Below the pieces are notes generated by a model that had not been told where the DNA came from, searched no databases, and was given only the letters and a program-made list of their open reading frames with translations. Position numbers and translations under genes: made by a program. Positions 8,470 through 16,326 of a stretch of 64,000 nt of DNA are shown one piece after another. The first letter of the stretch is position 1; every line of letters starts with the position of its first letter. This DNA is from Verrucomicrobiota bacterium (GTDB lineage Bacteria > Chlamydiota > Chlamydiia > Chlamydiales > SM23-39): assembly GCA_018239895.1 (NCBI GenBank), contig JAFEGL010000033.1:31058-95057 (forward strand), in the 5' to 3' direction.

Positions 8470-8522
8470 ATCTTGATTCAAGAGAAGGATTTAGAATAGT
8501 TTGGAATCTAAAAGAGTTGTTT

Positions 8523-8993
8523 ATGCGTTGGATTTCGCTGATCGGATTCACTCTTCTCGTCCTATTTATAGAATTTTTGGGCCATAAAATGACCTTTGTT
8601 TCAGTAGGCGATTGGTATTTAACTTTAAACAAACCAGAATGGACTCCTCCTTCCTGGCTTTTTGGACCAGTTTGGACGATTCTGTATCTTGCGATCGCCA
8701 TTTCCGGCTGGCTCATTTGGGTAAAAATCAAACCCAGTGCGATCAGAAGAAGGGCTTTTTATATATATGGAGCCCAGCTCGTTGCGAATTTGTTATGGTC
8801 CTATTTCTTCTTTTTCTTGAAAAGCCCGCTTCTGGGCCTCATCGATATTATTGTCCTGGTCGTTTTGATAACGATAAATACAGTTTTATTTGGGAAACTA
8901 TATAAACCGGCCGGAATCTTGTTGATCCCATACCTTATTTGGACGCTTTACGCCCTCTCCCTCAATCTGGCGATTTGGGAATTAAATCGATAA
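8523..8993 (+). CDS. tspO: TspO/MBR family membrane protein
   Basis: A 156-residue protein with five hydrophobic segments and the family signature: W-x-L-x-L-N-K-P-E-W-T-P-P-S-W-L-F-G-P-V-W near residues 33-53, then LYLAIAISGWLIW. TspO binds tetrapyrroles and is linked to porphyrin handling and stress. The ATG at 8523 (MRWISLIG) is used; the longer open frame upstream overlaps the previous gene without a ribosome site. The protein ends at the family-typical NLAIWELN. Confidence 0.93.
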   Translation: MRWISLIGFTLLVLFIEFLGHKMTFVSVGDWYLTLNKPEWTPPSWLFGPVWTILYLAIAISGWLIWVKIKPSAIRRRAFYIYGAQLVANLLWSYFFFFLKSPLLGLIDIIVLVVLITINTVLFGKLYKPAGILLIPYLIWTLYALSLNLAIWELNR

Positions 8994-9002
8994 GTAGAAG
9001 TC

Positions 9003-9029
9003 CTTGTCTGGGAGGACAAGTTTCGATTT
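9003..9029 (+). terminator. Hairpin after tspO
   Basis: CTTGTC (9003-9008) and GACAAG (9015-9020) form a short stem followed by TTTCGATTTTT. It is a weak rho-independent terminator in position to end the tspO transcript. Confidence 0.5.
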
Positions 9030-9057
9030 TTCTAACGATTTTTTCCAAGAGAATCTC

Positions 9058-9417
9058 TTAAAAATAGACGATGCACCCCTGTTTCTCAAGCTCGGAGAGC
9101 CAGGCGGGGATTTTCAGCCCCTTATTTAGCCGAACGTCCAGTTTTTCGATTTGATCCAGCCCTCAAATCTCTTCAGGCAACTCTCTAATCTGATTGACGC
9201 TGGCGTTGATCATTTCAAGCCTATCTATTCGGCAGAGAACCTCGGAAAAAGCCATCAACTGATTCTTGTAGATGCTGAACCTCTTTAGGCCCGCCATCAG
9301 CCGCAGCTCTTCTCCAACCTCGCCAATCACATTCTCATCGAGCTAGACCTCTTCCAAGCCTGTTTTCTCAAACAGTTCCTGAGGGATTTTTCGAAGATTT
9401 TTACCAGATAAGTCCAT
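9058..9417 (-). pseudogene. Leucine-rich-repeat protein, broken by two in-frame stops
   Basis: Reading the minus strand from an ATG at 9417 gives a continuous 120-codon frame: MDLSGKNLRKIPQELF, then a TAG (9343-9345), LRR sequence including LKRFSIYKNQL and LEMINASVNQIRELPEEI, then a TGA (9163-9165), GLDQIEKLDVRLNKGLKIP and a final TAA. The L-x-x-L-x-L-x-x-N periodicity continues across both stops, and AGAGG precedes the ATG, so this was an intact small LRR protein, recently inactivated by point mutation. LRR proteins are frequent host-interaction factors in environmental chlamydiae. It accounts for most of the gap between tspO and the next gene. Confidence 0.8.
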
Positions 9418-9508
9418 AAATCATCCTCTAGAGGCGGCTCTCAAAATATATTCCAAGAAACGAAAATCGGCAACCTGCTAACCTCTTAACCTTTTAAGTG
9501 GGGGAGCC

Positions 9509-10240
9509 ATGAATCCCGTATCCCAGCAAACGGCGGTCACATTTTCTTCAGACGCAATGGATCGGCCTTACCGTGGCCATTGCCCTCTCTGTGTAGATTC
9601 GATGGTTCTCCCCCCGGAGGACAATCGCCCTCCCGTCCTTGTTTTTATCGATATGGACAACGTCTTTATTGCCGATCGGAGTTCTATTCCTCTAGCCGAC
9701 CAAATCGTTCAAACTGCGTCTCGTCTTTTTCCCGACATGAAGGTGCGCACCGATTATCAATGGACGATCGCCAAAGCGAAACATCTCGATTTGGGCTCAT
9801 TGAAGAATTTCGATACCCTAATCGAACGGATAGAGGCGTCGGGCCGGCGCGCTCTCATTGTTCTCAGTTCATCCTGGAGGAACGACGCGACCCTTCAACA
9901 GCTGAGAGAAGAGGTCTTTGCGGAATACAAATTCTCCAAATATCTCTGCGGCAAGACGGCTCCCGAATACTCCGAAACCTGGGCGCCAGAACGGAAACAA
10001 GGATTTGATTTTGACCAGGTCGCAAGAGATTCATATAAAATTGAACTACAAGGGACAGCGGCCGTCATCGAGTTTTGGCTGCGGGATCACGGTTTCGACC
10101 CAAGTTCGGCGAAGTATCTGGTTTTGGATGATCAACTAAACTCAGCTTTGGAAAGCTTGGGGAATCGCTTCATACGGACGGATGGTTATTTTCGTGAATC
10201 GGATCTAGAAAAGGCCACTAAAACTCTTATAGACGAATGA
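9509..10240 (+). CDS. HAD-fold protein (HAD_SAK_2-like)
   Basis: A 243-residue HAD-superfamily protein. Motif I is FIDMDNVF with Asp at about 48 and 50 (the common form is D-x-D-G-V-L). Motif II region is LIVLSSSWRND, and a later YLVLDDQ supplies acidic motif residues; SSSWR followed by LDD is the hallmark of the Swiss-army-knife RNA-repair-associated HAD group. The first 40 residues are a Cys-containing extension (HCPLCVDSM) unlike the rest. GGGGAG precedes the ATG. A phosphatase role is inferred; substrate unknown. The next gene also encodes a HAD enzyme, of a different subclass. Confidence 0.72.
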   Translation: MNPVSQQTAVTFSSDAMDRPYRGHCPLCVDSMVLPPEDNRPPVLVFIDMDNVFIADRSSIPLADQIVQTASRLFPDMKVRTDYQWTIAKAKHLDLGSLKNFDTLIERIEASGRRALIVLSSSWRNDATLQQLREEVFAEYKFSKYLCGKTAPEYSETWAPERKQGFDFDQVARDSYKIELQGTAAVIEFWLRDHGFDPSSAKYLVLDDQLNSALESLGNRFIRTDGYFRESDLEKATKTLIDE

Positions 10241-10293
10241 AAAAAGTTCTAATTTACCTTTGATTCTTGATTGTTAGTTACTTTCGAGGTGAG

Positions 10294-11151
10294 ATGACCA
10301 GTTATTCAGGCATTCTGCGCATATCGGCACCCTATCAAGGCGTCCTGCTTGACGCCTATGGAGTGTTTTGGGGCGGCAACAGTTTCGGAGTTTTTCCTGG
10401 AGCTAAGGAAGCCATGGAGAAGCTAGTTTCCAGCGGCAAGATCGTCGGCATCTTGTCGAACTCTACCCAGCTAGCAGCCAAAGAGATCCATAAAATCCAA
10501 CAGCATGGCCTGATCCAAAACGTCCACTACCATTTCTTAGTCACTTCCGGAGAGGTGGCCAGGGATCTTTTCTTAAATGAAAAGCTCCCCTTCGGGAACA
10601 AGTTTTGGCTCTTTGGCGGCCCCCATCCGAAATATTCCTCGCACGAGGCCATTTTCCAAGGGACCCGCTTCGTTGAAACGGCCCACATCGAAGAGGCCGA
10701 CTTCATCTACATTTCGATTCCACACCTCAATGGCGAAGACCAGACAGATCCAGAGGCCTTTCGAAAGAGTCTCGAGACTCTAAAAAGGCTGCCGATGGTT
10801 TGCCCAAATCCCGACCTATTTGCCCATGAGGGGAACCCACCGAGAGCCGTTGTGAGGCAGGGGAGCATTGCCAAGATGTACGAGGAGATGGGCGGCCAAG
10901 TATTCTACATCGGAAAGCCCCACAGCCAAGCCTACATCATGGCCATGAACTTTTTTGCTCAGCACAACTGTTCCAATCCGCGAGACATTCTCATGGTGGG
11001 AGACACTCCGGAGACCGACATCCGGGGCGCCCGCAACTTTGGCATGCCCTCTGCTCTCATCACCAAAACAGGGATCATGGCCGAAAGAGATCCCAATACC
11101 CTCGCCGACATCCCCGACTACTTCATCGAGAGGCTGATCGATGACCTTTGA
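10294..11151 (+). CDS. HAD-superfamily subclass IIA phosphatase
   Basis: About 285 residues. The nucleophile motif is GVLLDAYGVFWGG, with Tyr in place of the usual second Asp region (TIGR01459-type enzymes carry DxxG here), followed by GILSNST, and the C-terminal MVGDTPETDIRGARN with the metal-binding Asp pair and GMPSALITKTG. This matches bacterial subclass IIA proteins related to NagD/pyridoxal phosphatases. The ATG at 10294 (MTSYSGILR) is preferred over an upstream TTG at 10267 that lacks a ribosome site, though the GAGGTGAG before it is close to the codon. It overlaps the next gene by 11 bp. Confidence 0.82.
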   Translation: MTSYSGILRISAPYQGVLLDAYGVFWGGNSFGVFPGAKEAMEKLVSSGKIVGILSNSTQLAAKEIHKIQQHGLIQNVHYHFLVTSGEVARDLFLNEKLPFGNKFWLFGGPHPKYSSHEAIFQGTRFVETAHIEEADFIYISIPHLNGEDQTDPEAFRKSLETLKRLPMVCPNPDLFAHEGNPPRAVVRQGSIAKMYEEMGGQVFYIGKPHSQAYIMAMNFFAQHNCSNPRDILMVGDTPETDIRGARNFGMPSALITKTGIMAERDPNTLADIPDYFIERLIDDL

Positions 11152-11563
11152 ACTTCACCCCAATCTCGCGAAAAAGATATTCCTCGTCGACCTTCCGCTC
11201 TGCCGCGTCCTCCTCGAAGATGAGAAGCACTACACCTGGCTCTTTCTCGTGCCCCGGCGTCCCAACCTCTCCCGCACCATCGACCTATCGCAGCCCGACC
11301 AGCTCCAGCTGCTCCAGGAGCTCGACTTCGTCCAAAAGGCTCTCTGGGACCATTTCCGCCCTACGCAGCTCAACGTAGCGGCCATCGGGAACAAAACGGC
11401 GCAGCTCCACATCCACGTTATCTGCAGGAACGAAACCGACCCCGCCTGGCCCCACACCGTCTGGGACCACCCCGTCCGTTCCCCCTACGACGACTCCTCC
11501 AAAACCGCAATGACCGACCGCCTCAAGGCGCTTTTATCATTCCAAAGTCAGTTGTCTGGGTAA
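11141..11563 (+). CDS. HIT-family hydrolase (Ap4A-hydrolase type)
   Basis: A 140-residue HIT protein. The motif is AQLHIHVICRNETD with His at about 90 and 92, followed by PAWPHTVWDH; Q-L-H-x-H-V with D-x-A-W-P is the form seen in bacterial diadenosine-tetraphosphate-type HIT hydrolases. The ATG lies inside the end of the upstream HAD gene, implying translational coupling and perhaps joint nucleotide metabolism. A second, HinT-type HIT gene is at 24103. It converges with the kinase gene at 11577. Confidence 0.85.
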   Translation: MTFELHPNLAKKIFLVDLPLCRVLLEDEKHYTWLFLVPRRPNLSRTIDLSQPDQLQLLQELDFVQKALWDHFRPTQLNVAAIGNKTAQLHIHVICRNETDPAWPHTVWDHPVRSPYDDSSKTAMTDRLKALLSFQSQLSG

Positions 11564-11576
11564 CTGAGAAATAACT

Positions 11577-12503
11577 TCAATTTTGAAGATAGCTTTCAAA
11601 AGAGGGGATCCTCTGCCCCTCAATTGCAAGAGCCGCTCGATCTGCCTCATATTTTTCTACGAAGCGTTGCATCGCTTGCGGATCGTGCACTTCCAGCTTC
11701 CCCTCGCGCCAAACCGCTGCGAGCTTCTCGGGAGAGGCAAGGTCGTCGCTCCAATAGAAATACATGATGTCGGCATAGGCAAAATAGGTTCCCATCCGCT
11801 GCGGAAAAACCTTCCCTTTAGCAAATGCATCATCTGGAGAAGATTGATAAAAGCGGATCACTTGGTTGCGGTATTCAACGGCGTCTCGGCGCAGGTTGTC
11901 GGGGCAGGAGCAGAGGAGAAGGACAATTTGATACCCCTGTTTCTTCAGCTTGGAAAACAAATCTGGAACATGGGCTCCCGTCGATGTCGTACCGAAAATG
12001 ATGCTCCGCCCGAAAGTCGCAGCCTCTTCAAACAACCTGTAACCGATCCAAGTAGAGCCGTAGCGCCACTTGTCATAGGCGTTTTTGATGACCTGATCGT
12101 AGCTCTCCGCCTCGGCGATCGCGAGAGGGGTTAGCGACTGGGCATAGTAAGTATGCACCATGAACTTTAGAGCTCTCGCATCTGCGTCTAAATAGATCCC
12201 CTTTTGATACTCCGGATGGGCGGCGACGAATCTCTCGAGGGTGGTTGTTTTTCGCGCGCCGGGGGCTCCTGCCGTGGCGAGGTAGAAAGGGGAGCCTGCC
12301 GTGGCAAGATAGAAGCGGGAATCGGCACTCTGCGTATCGTCAAAGCAGACGCTACGCACTACGGCGAGGTCTTTCTCTAATAGCTGCACCTCTTTCTCTG
12401 TGTAGGTCTCTAAATGCTTAGCTAGCATCTCTGGAGTATAGAAGAATTCAGCCCTGAGGCTGATCGCAACAACGCACGAAAAAATGACAGAGAGAAGCTT
12501 CAT
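11577..12503 (-). CDS. Exported zeta-toxin-like P-loop kinase
   Basis: A 308-residue protein with a signal peptide (MKLLSVIFSCVVAISLRA) followed by a kinase domain. Walker A is GAPGARKTT (79-87), then YLDADARAL at about 104-112, and IIFGTTSTGAHVPDLFSKL followed by GYQIVLLLCSCPDNLRRD, which parallels the eGT/helix/GY layout of zeta toxins and related sugar kinases. A near-perfect 9-residue tandem repeat, FYLATAGSP/FYLATAGAP (64-81), sits directly before the P-loop. AGGAGG precedes the ATG. No epsilon-like antitoxin gene is adjacent. Export of a zeta-type kinase is unusual; the target could be periplasmic UDP-sugars or a host substrate. Confidence 0.68.
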   Translation of the reverse strand: MKLLSVIFSCVVAISLRAEFFYTPEMLAKHLETYTEKEVQLLEKDLAVVRSVCFDDTQSADSRFYLATAGSPFYLATAGAPGARKTTTLERFVAAHPEYQKGIYLDADARALKFMVHTYYAQSLTPLAIAEAESYDQVIKNAYDKWRYGSTWIGYRLFEEAATFGRSIIFGTTSTGAHVPDLFSKLKKQGYQIVLLLCSCPDNLRRDAVEYRNQVIRFYQSSPDDAFAKGKVFPQRMGTYFAYADIMYFYWSDDLASPEKLAAVWREGKLEVHDPQAMQRFVEKYEADRAALAIEGQRIPSFESYLQN

Positions 12504-12751
12504 CTTTTTCCTCCTGACTTTTATAAAGTGGGTGAATTACCTTAACAGACTGGAGTTAAGCGATCAACAACCTTCGTTTAAGAATTTCAAAACAGATGTG
12601 AATTTGTAACATGCTCATATTTAGTGACTAATGACTTTCCTGTGGAGTTGATGTTTGAAAGTAATTTCGTGATATTAACTAACTTAGTTTTATTTTTATT
12701 TTAAAAATGTAATTGTTTATAATTTACTTTAAAACTAAATAAAGTGAATTA

Positions 12752-13942
12752 ATGTCCTCTATTTCTTTGGAAACACAATATCGAGACCAGGTCGTTCTAG
12801 CCTCGTTTCCCCCTTCTGTCGGACAAAGCTTTACCCTTCCTAATGAATACGGAGCTTGGAAAGATTTAACTAGACACCTAGCTCTTCAAGAACCGGGCAT
12901 TTTGGTTTCTGCAGGTGCCGAGCGGAGTTTTTTTGATGTTGCATTGAGCGCACGAGAGGTTTGCCAGGGTCTGATTGTCAGGGATATCCACCCACACATT
13001 AAAGCCTACGTCGATTTTAACACCGCCCTTTTCCGAATTGCTAAAGATCGGCAGGATTACCTGCAATTGGTGGATGATATTTATTGTGACCCAGAGCAGC
13101 TCCGTGAGCGGATCCGCGCCGATCTTGCGATCCCAGTCGCAATGCGTGAGTATTACAGCGCAAATTTGGACTATTTTGCCGAGGTCTTCTTTGAATGGCC
13201 TCGGCTTTTAGAAGACCATCAAATGAACTGGAGAAAATCAGAATTATTCTATGCGGTTGCTTATCACAAAAACGATGAACAGTTCTCGAAAATACAAAAA
13301 CTAGCAAGAGCGGGAAACATCATTGCGACGCTGGGAGACATCAATGACTTAAGATGTTTCGATGGGAGCCGCATCACTCTGGTCGACACCTCAAATATCC
13401 ATGATTCATGTCAGATTCATCTTCAAACAGCTCATTTACCTCGAGTGATGTGGACAAAATTAATCCTCCACCAGCGAACCCAGTTTAGTTCCTATAGAAC
13501 TGAATACAACTCCTTTCAACTAGAACTTCCTCTCACTGAAGAAGAGATGAATGAGCTTGAAATCGCCGTAAGACAAACTTGGCTTCGTCATTATGGTAAC
13601 AGTGTTTCTATTGAAAAGGGGCCGTTGAAGCCTCGCGACGTCAAAAATGCAATTGGAGTGAAGGAAAGAGCAAATGTTTTGTCTCCCGATTCACCTCGCC
13701 ACGCTCCACCTCCAGGCTCTTTTAGTAGACACAATCTGATGAAACTAAAGACCCTACCAGCGCAGACGCATTATGAAGTTAAAGGAAACACTGTATTGAA
13801 AGAGAGAGCTAGAGTTTCAGCTCCCAGTTCTCACCATTTGAGCCAATCCGAAGCTGCGGAGGCCCCACCAGCGCCTCGCCTCGGATGTTGTGGTCGGTTT
13901 ATCCGAATCATCCAAAACATCCTTCCTAAAATTCCAAAATGA
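12752..13942 (+). CDS. Rossmann-like protein with Pro-rich, Cys-Cys C-terminal tail
   Basis: A 396-residue protein I cannot name. Residues 48-80 (PGILVSAGAERSFFDVALS then GLIVRDIHPHIKAYVDFN) and 190-215 (NIIATLGDINDLR then RITLVDTSNI) look like glycine-containing Rossmann strands, suggesting a SAM-methyltransferase-related fold. From about 300 the chain is proline-rich and disordered, and it ends LGCCGRFIRIIQNILPKIPK, an amphipathic helix after a Cys pair, possibly a membrane-targeting or acylation signal. TATAAT at 12718-12723 is a good -10; the -35 is weak. No signal peptide. Confidence 0.55.
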   Translation: MSSISLETQYRDQVVLASFPPSVGQSFTLPNEYGAWKDLTRHLALQEPGILVSAGAERSFFDVALSAREVCQGLIVRDIHPHIKAYVDFNTALFRIAKDRQDYLQLVDDIYCDPEQLRERIRADLAIPVAMREYYSANLDYFAEVFFEWPRLLEDHQMNWRKSELFYAVAYHKNDEQFSKIQKLARAGNIIATLGDINDLRCFDGSRITLVDTSNIHDSCQIHLQTAHLPRVMWTKLILHQRTQFSSYRTEYNSFQLELPLTEEEMNELEIAVRQTWLRHYGNSVSIEKGPLKPRDVKNAIGVKERANVLSPDSPRHAPPPGSFSRHNLMKLKTLPAQTHYEVKGNTVLKERARVSAPSSHHLSQSEAAEAPPAPRLGCCGRFIRIIQNILPKIPK

Positions 13943-13943
13943 T

Positions 13944-14576
13944 TTAGAGCACAGACTCTAAGCGATCGACATCCTGATTGCAGATCAGCTTCAGGTGTTT
14001 ATTGATTTTTCCTATATCCCAGTCCCACCAGGCGATTTTCTCCAAGCGGTCGATCGTCTTATCATCAAAACGCATCTTTACAACCTTTGCGGGGTTCCCA
14101 GCTACAATCGAGTAGGCGGGAACATCTTTGACAACGACAGCTCTAGCTCCAATGATGGCTCCGTTGCCTATAGTAACACCGTTCATAATCAGTGAATCAT
14201 AGCCGAACCAGACATCGTTCCCGACGATAATATCGCCTTTGACTGGCAAACGGGTTACATCAAAAGCGCCCTCCCAGCCATGTCCGAAGATAGGAAAGGG
14301 GTATGTGCTGATTGCGTCGAGTTTATGATCGCCTGACATAATGAAACGAGTTTCTGCGGCAATTGCGCAGAACTTTCCGATGACGAGCTTCACCTTGGTA
14401 AAGTCATAGTTATAGAGAACATTGTACTCTTCAAATTTCTCTGGGCCATATCTACGATCGTCGAAGTAGGTGTAATCTCCGACAGAGATATTGCTAGCTT
14501 TGACAAAATTTTTCAGAAAAACAAGTTTGTCATAGTCCTTGATAGGGTAGAGAGAATTGGGATTCGGGCCTGTCAT
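13944..14576 (-). CDS. Vat/CatB-type xenobiotic acetyltransferase
   Basis: A 210-residue left-handed beta-helix acetyltransferase. MTGPNPNSLYPIKDYDKLVF, NISVGDYTYFDD, VLYNYDF, IGKFCAIAAETRFIMSGDHK and STYPFPIFGHGWE are the conserved landmarks of the streptogramin (Vat)/chloramphenicol (CatB) group, and hexapeptide repeats VGNDVWFGYDSLIMNGVTIGNGAIIGA follow. The His in SGDHK is the expected catalytic base. These enzymes O-acetylate streptogramin A or chloramphenicol; resistance here is inference, since natural chromosomal homologues often have other or unknown substrates. GGAG precedes the ATG. Confidence 0.9.
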   Translation of the reverse strand: MTGPNPNSLYPIKDYDKLVFLKNFVKASNISVGDYTYFDDRRYGPEKFEEYNVLYNYDFTKVKLVIGKFCAIAAETRFIMSGDHKLDAISTYPFPIFGHGWEGAFDVTRLPVKGDIIVGNDVWFGYDSLIMNGVTIGNGAIIGARAVVVKDVPAYSIVAGNPAKVVKMRFDDKTIDRLEKIAWWDWDIGKINKHLKLICNQDVDRLESVL

Positions 14577-14589
14577 TTATTTCTCCAGT

Positions 14590-14730
14590 TCATGGAACTA
14601 CGTGTCTTAATTGTTCAGTGACATAGGAATTCAGGCTAATCCCCATAGTTTTTGCTTGGAATGCTAATTTTGCATGAAGTTGCCTATTCATTTCGAGGCG
14701 ATTCTTGGCACGTAGTTCTTCCGGGAGCAT
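14590..14730 (-). pseudogene. HicB-like ribbon-helix-helix antitoxin remnant
   Basis: A minus-strand frame from an ATG at 14730 encodes 46 residues, including MNRQLHAKLAFQAKTMGISLNSYVTEQLRH. This closely matches the C-terminal RHH DNA-binding half of HicB antitoxins (form x-E-L-H-A-x-L-x-x-x-A-x-x-x-G-x-S-L-N-x-Y-V). The N-terminal HicB fold is absent: the frame meets a TGA eight codons above the ATG. No HicA toxin is nearby. It may be a decayed antitoxin, or less likely a tiny free-standing RHH protein. Confidence 0.6.
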
Positions 14731-14819
14731 GTAGTATTCATTGATTTTTCAAACTCGCGAGTTTATCTCTATCGCTCAATCTGATCCTTCCTAAATTTTG
14801 AAAGGATCCTTTGACTCGC

Positions 14820-14898
14820 GTTGCCCCACCAAACTAAAACGCCCCCCTGACAGCCGCAATGCGGCTATCAGGGGGGCGTTTTAGTTTGGTGGGGCAAC
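14820..14898. repeat. 79-bp near-perfect palindrome containing the 3' end of a tRNA gene
   Basis: The arms (14820-14849 outer part and the matching 14869-14898) repeat the tRNA 3' end, TTGCCCCACCA, in inverse on the far side of a GC-rich core (CGCCCCCCTGA ... TCAGGGGGGCG) that closes on GCCGC-AAT-GCGGC. Only the central loop and one A/C position break symmetry. The inner stem followed by TTTTAGTTT can terminate transcription in both directions; the outer arms could also pair with the tRNA acceptor strand. Confidence 0.88.
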
Positions 14899-14962
14899 CT
14901 GGATTTGAACCAGAGACCGACGGGTTATGAGTCCGCTGCTCTAACCGCTGAGCTATTGCCCC
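14887..14962 (-). tRNA. tRNA with CAT anticodon (Met, or Ile2 if lysidine-modified)
   Basis: A 76-nt cloverleaf reads GGGGCAA acceptor, TA, GCTC D-stem, CTCATAA anticodon loop, TTCAAAT T-loop and TTGCCCC, with A73 and an encoded CCA. The anticodon CAT fits elongator Met or the Ile tRNA modified by TilS; the CTCATAACC loop context leans to the latter, but the choice is not settled. The anticodon stem has one A-C mismatch. The 3' end is embedded in a 79-bp palindrome. Confidence 0.93.
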
Positions 14963-15101
14963 ATAGAGGAGGAGATTGTACTGGATGGGGAGTTGTCAAG
15001 CAAGTGTTTTGTCGTAGGTGGCTGGGGGTGAAGGGGATATATTTCCTTCCGGAAAATCGGGACGGCGGGGTAAACTGGATGCCCAATTTAGAGGTTTTTG
15101 C

Positions 15102-16277
15102 TTGGGTGAAAAGGTTACCGGCAGGGCTTTGGTTTGGAGCAATCTGCTCAGCGAACCGCTGTTTACACTGTATGGCTTTGTTAGCTTCATCTTGTACAAG
15201 GATCTGGGAGCCTCGGCTTTCTTGATCTCCTTGGTCACGGTGCTGAAGCCGGTGGTCACCATCTTGTCGTTTTATTGGCGGGCCGGTGGGCTGAGGAGCA
15301 ATGTGGTCTGGTCCGGCTTCTTGATGCGGGCTCCCTTTTTGCTGTGCTTCTGGTTCGATAGCGCCTGGTACTTGGCCGCGGCTACGGTCAATTATATGTT
15401 CTTTTACAGGGCGGGGATCCCCGCTTGGGTCGAGATTCTGAAACGGAATATGCCGAAGGGGAGGGATAGGGCCTTCTCGATGAGCTCGGCGCTCGGGTAC
15501 GCGGAAGGGGTGATTCTGTCGCTCGGAGTGGGCGGGATGTTGGATCGGGACCCTGGGATGTGGAAGTTGCTGTTTGTCGGGGCTGCGGCGGTGGGGTTGG
15601 TGGGGCTCTGGGTTCAGAGCCGGATCCCGCTGGCGGATGAGGGAAGGATGGAGAGGAGGGGCGGATGGGAGCTGATCTCGAGGCCCTGGAAAGATAGCTG
15701 GAGATTGATTCGGGAACGGCCCGATTTTGCTAGGTTCCAGTGGGGGTTCATGCTTTGCGGCTTCGGCATCATGCTGATCCAGCCGGCATTGCCCATTTTT
15801 GCGGTCGATGATTTGAAGATTTCCTATTTGGAAATGGCCGTCGCGGTCTCGATCGCTAAGGGGCTGGGATTTGTGGTTTCGTCGCCACTTTGGGCCACGT
15901 TCATGGATCGGGCGACGGTTCATCGGGTCTCAAGCTGGGTCTTTTTGACTGTGGGATTGTTCCCGGTGATGCTGGCGCTCTCGGTTTGGAACGGCTGGTG
16001 GTTCTACGCCGCTTACTTTTGGTACGGGGTAGGGCAGGGGGGAAGTCATTTGGTCTGGAATATGTCGGGGCCGATCTTTGCCGGGAAGGAAGATAGCTCG
16101 CGGTATACAGGGGTCAATGTGGTCTTGGCGGGACTCAGAGGGGCTGTGGGGCCGACGCTAGGTGGTTGGCTTGCTGTGGTTTTGGGGCCTATCCCGGTTC
16201 TGGTGATAGGGGCCTTGCTCTGCTTCTATAGCGGGGCTAGGTTAGTTAAAAGTAGGTTTTCAACAGTACCAAGTTGA
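15102..16277 (+). CDS. Major facilitator superfamily transporter
   Basis: About 391 residues with eleven to twelve hydrophobic segments separated by charged loops, for example LFTLYGFVSFILY, FLISLVTVLKPVVTILSF, YAEGVILSLGVGGML and FYAAYFWYGVGQGG, and a cytoplasmic central loop rich in Arg/Glu between the two halves. The substrate cannot be read from the sequence. TTG at 15102 is chosen because AGAGG lies about 7 nt upstream; an in-frame GTG at 15018 would add 28 polar residues and lacks a ribosome site. It follows the tRNA on the other strand and stands alone. Confidence 0.82.
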   Translation: MGEKVTGRALVWSNLLSEPLFTLYGFVSFILYKDLGASAFLISLVTVLKPVVTILSFYWRAGGLRSNVVWSGFLMRAPFLLCFWFDSAWYLAAATVNYMFFYRAGIPAWVEILKRNMPKGRDRAFSMSSALGYAEGVILSLGVGGMLDRDPGMWKLLFVGAAAVGLVGLWVQSRIPLADEGRMERRGGWELISRPWKDSWRLIRERPDFARFQWGFMLCGFGIMLIQPALPIFAVDDLKISYLEMAVAVSIAKGLGFVVSSPLWATFMDRATVHRVSSWVFLTVGLFPVMLALSVWNGWWFYAAYFWYGVGQGGSHLVWNMSGPIFAGKEDSSRYTGVNVVLAGLRGAVGPTLGGWLAVVLGPIPVLVIGALLCFYSGARLVKSRFSTVPS

Positions 16278-16303
16278 TCTAAATTCAATATTAACACTAT
16301 AAT
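16274..16303 (+). promoter_or_regulatory. Sigma-70-type promoter before the kinase-like gene
   Basis: TTGATC (16274-16279) and a perfect TATAAT (16298-16303) are separated by 18 bp in an AT-rich stretch 24 bp before the ATG at 16327. The -35 overlaps the end of the MFS gene. Confidence 0.6.
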
Positions 16304-16326
16304 AATGGAAAAATTTTGGTAATTAG

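Noticed and set aside
14925..15923. A 332-codon open frame antisense to the MFS gene and the tRNA
   Set aside because: Pro/Arg/Gln/His-rich translation typical of the reverse of a hydrophobic transporter; it also runs through the tRNA.
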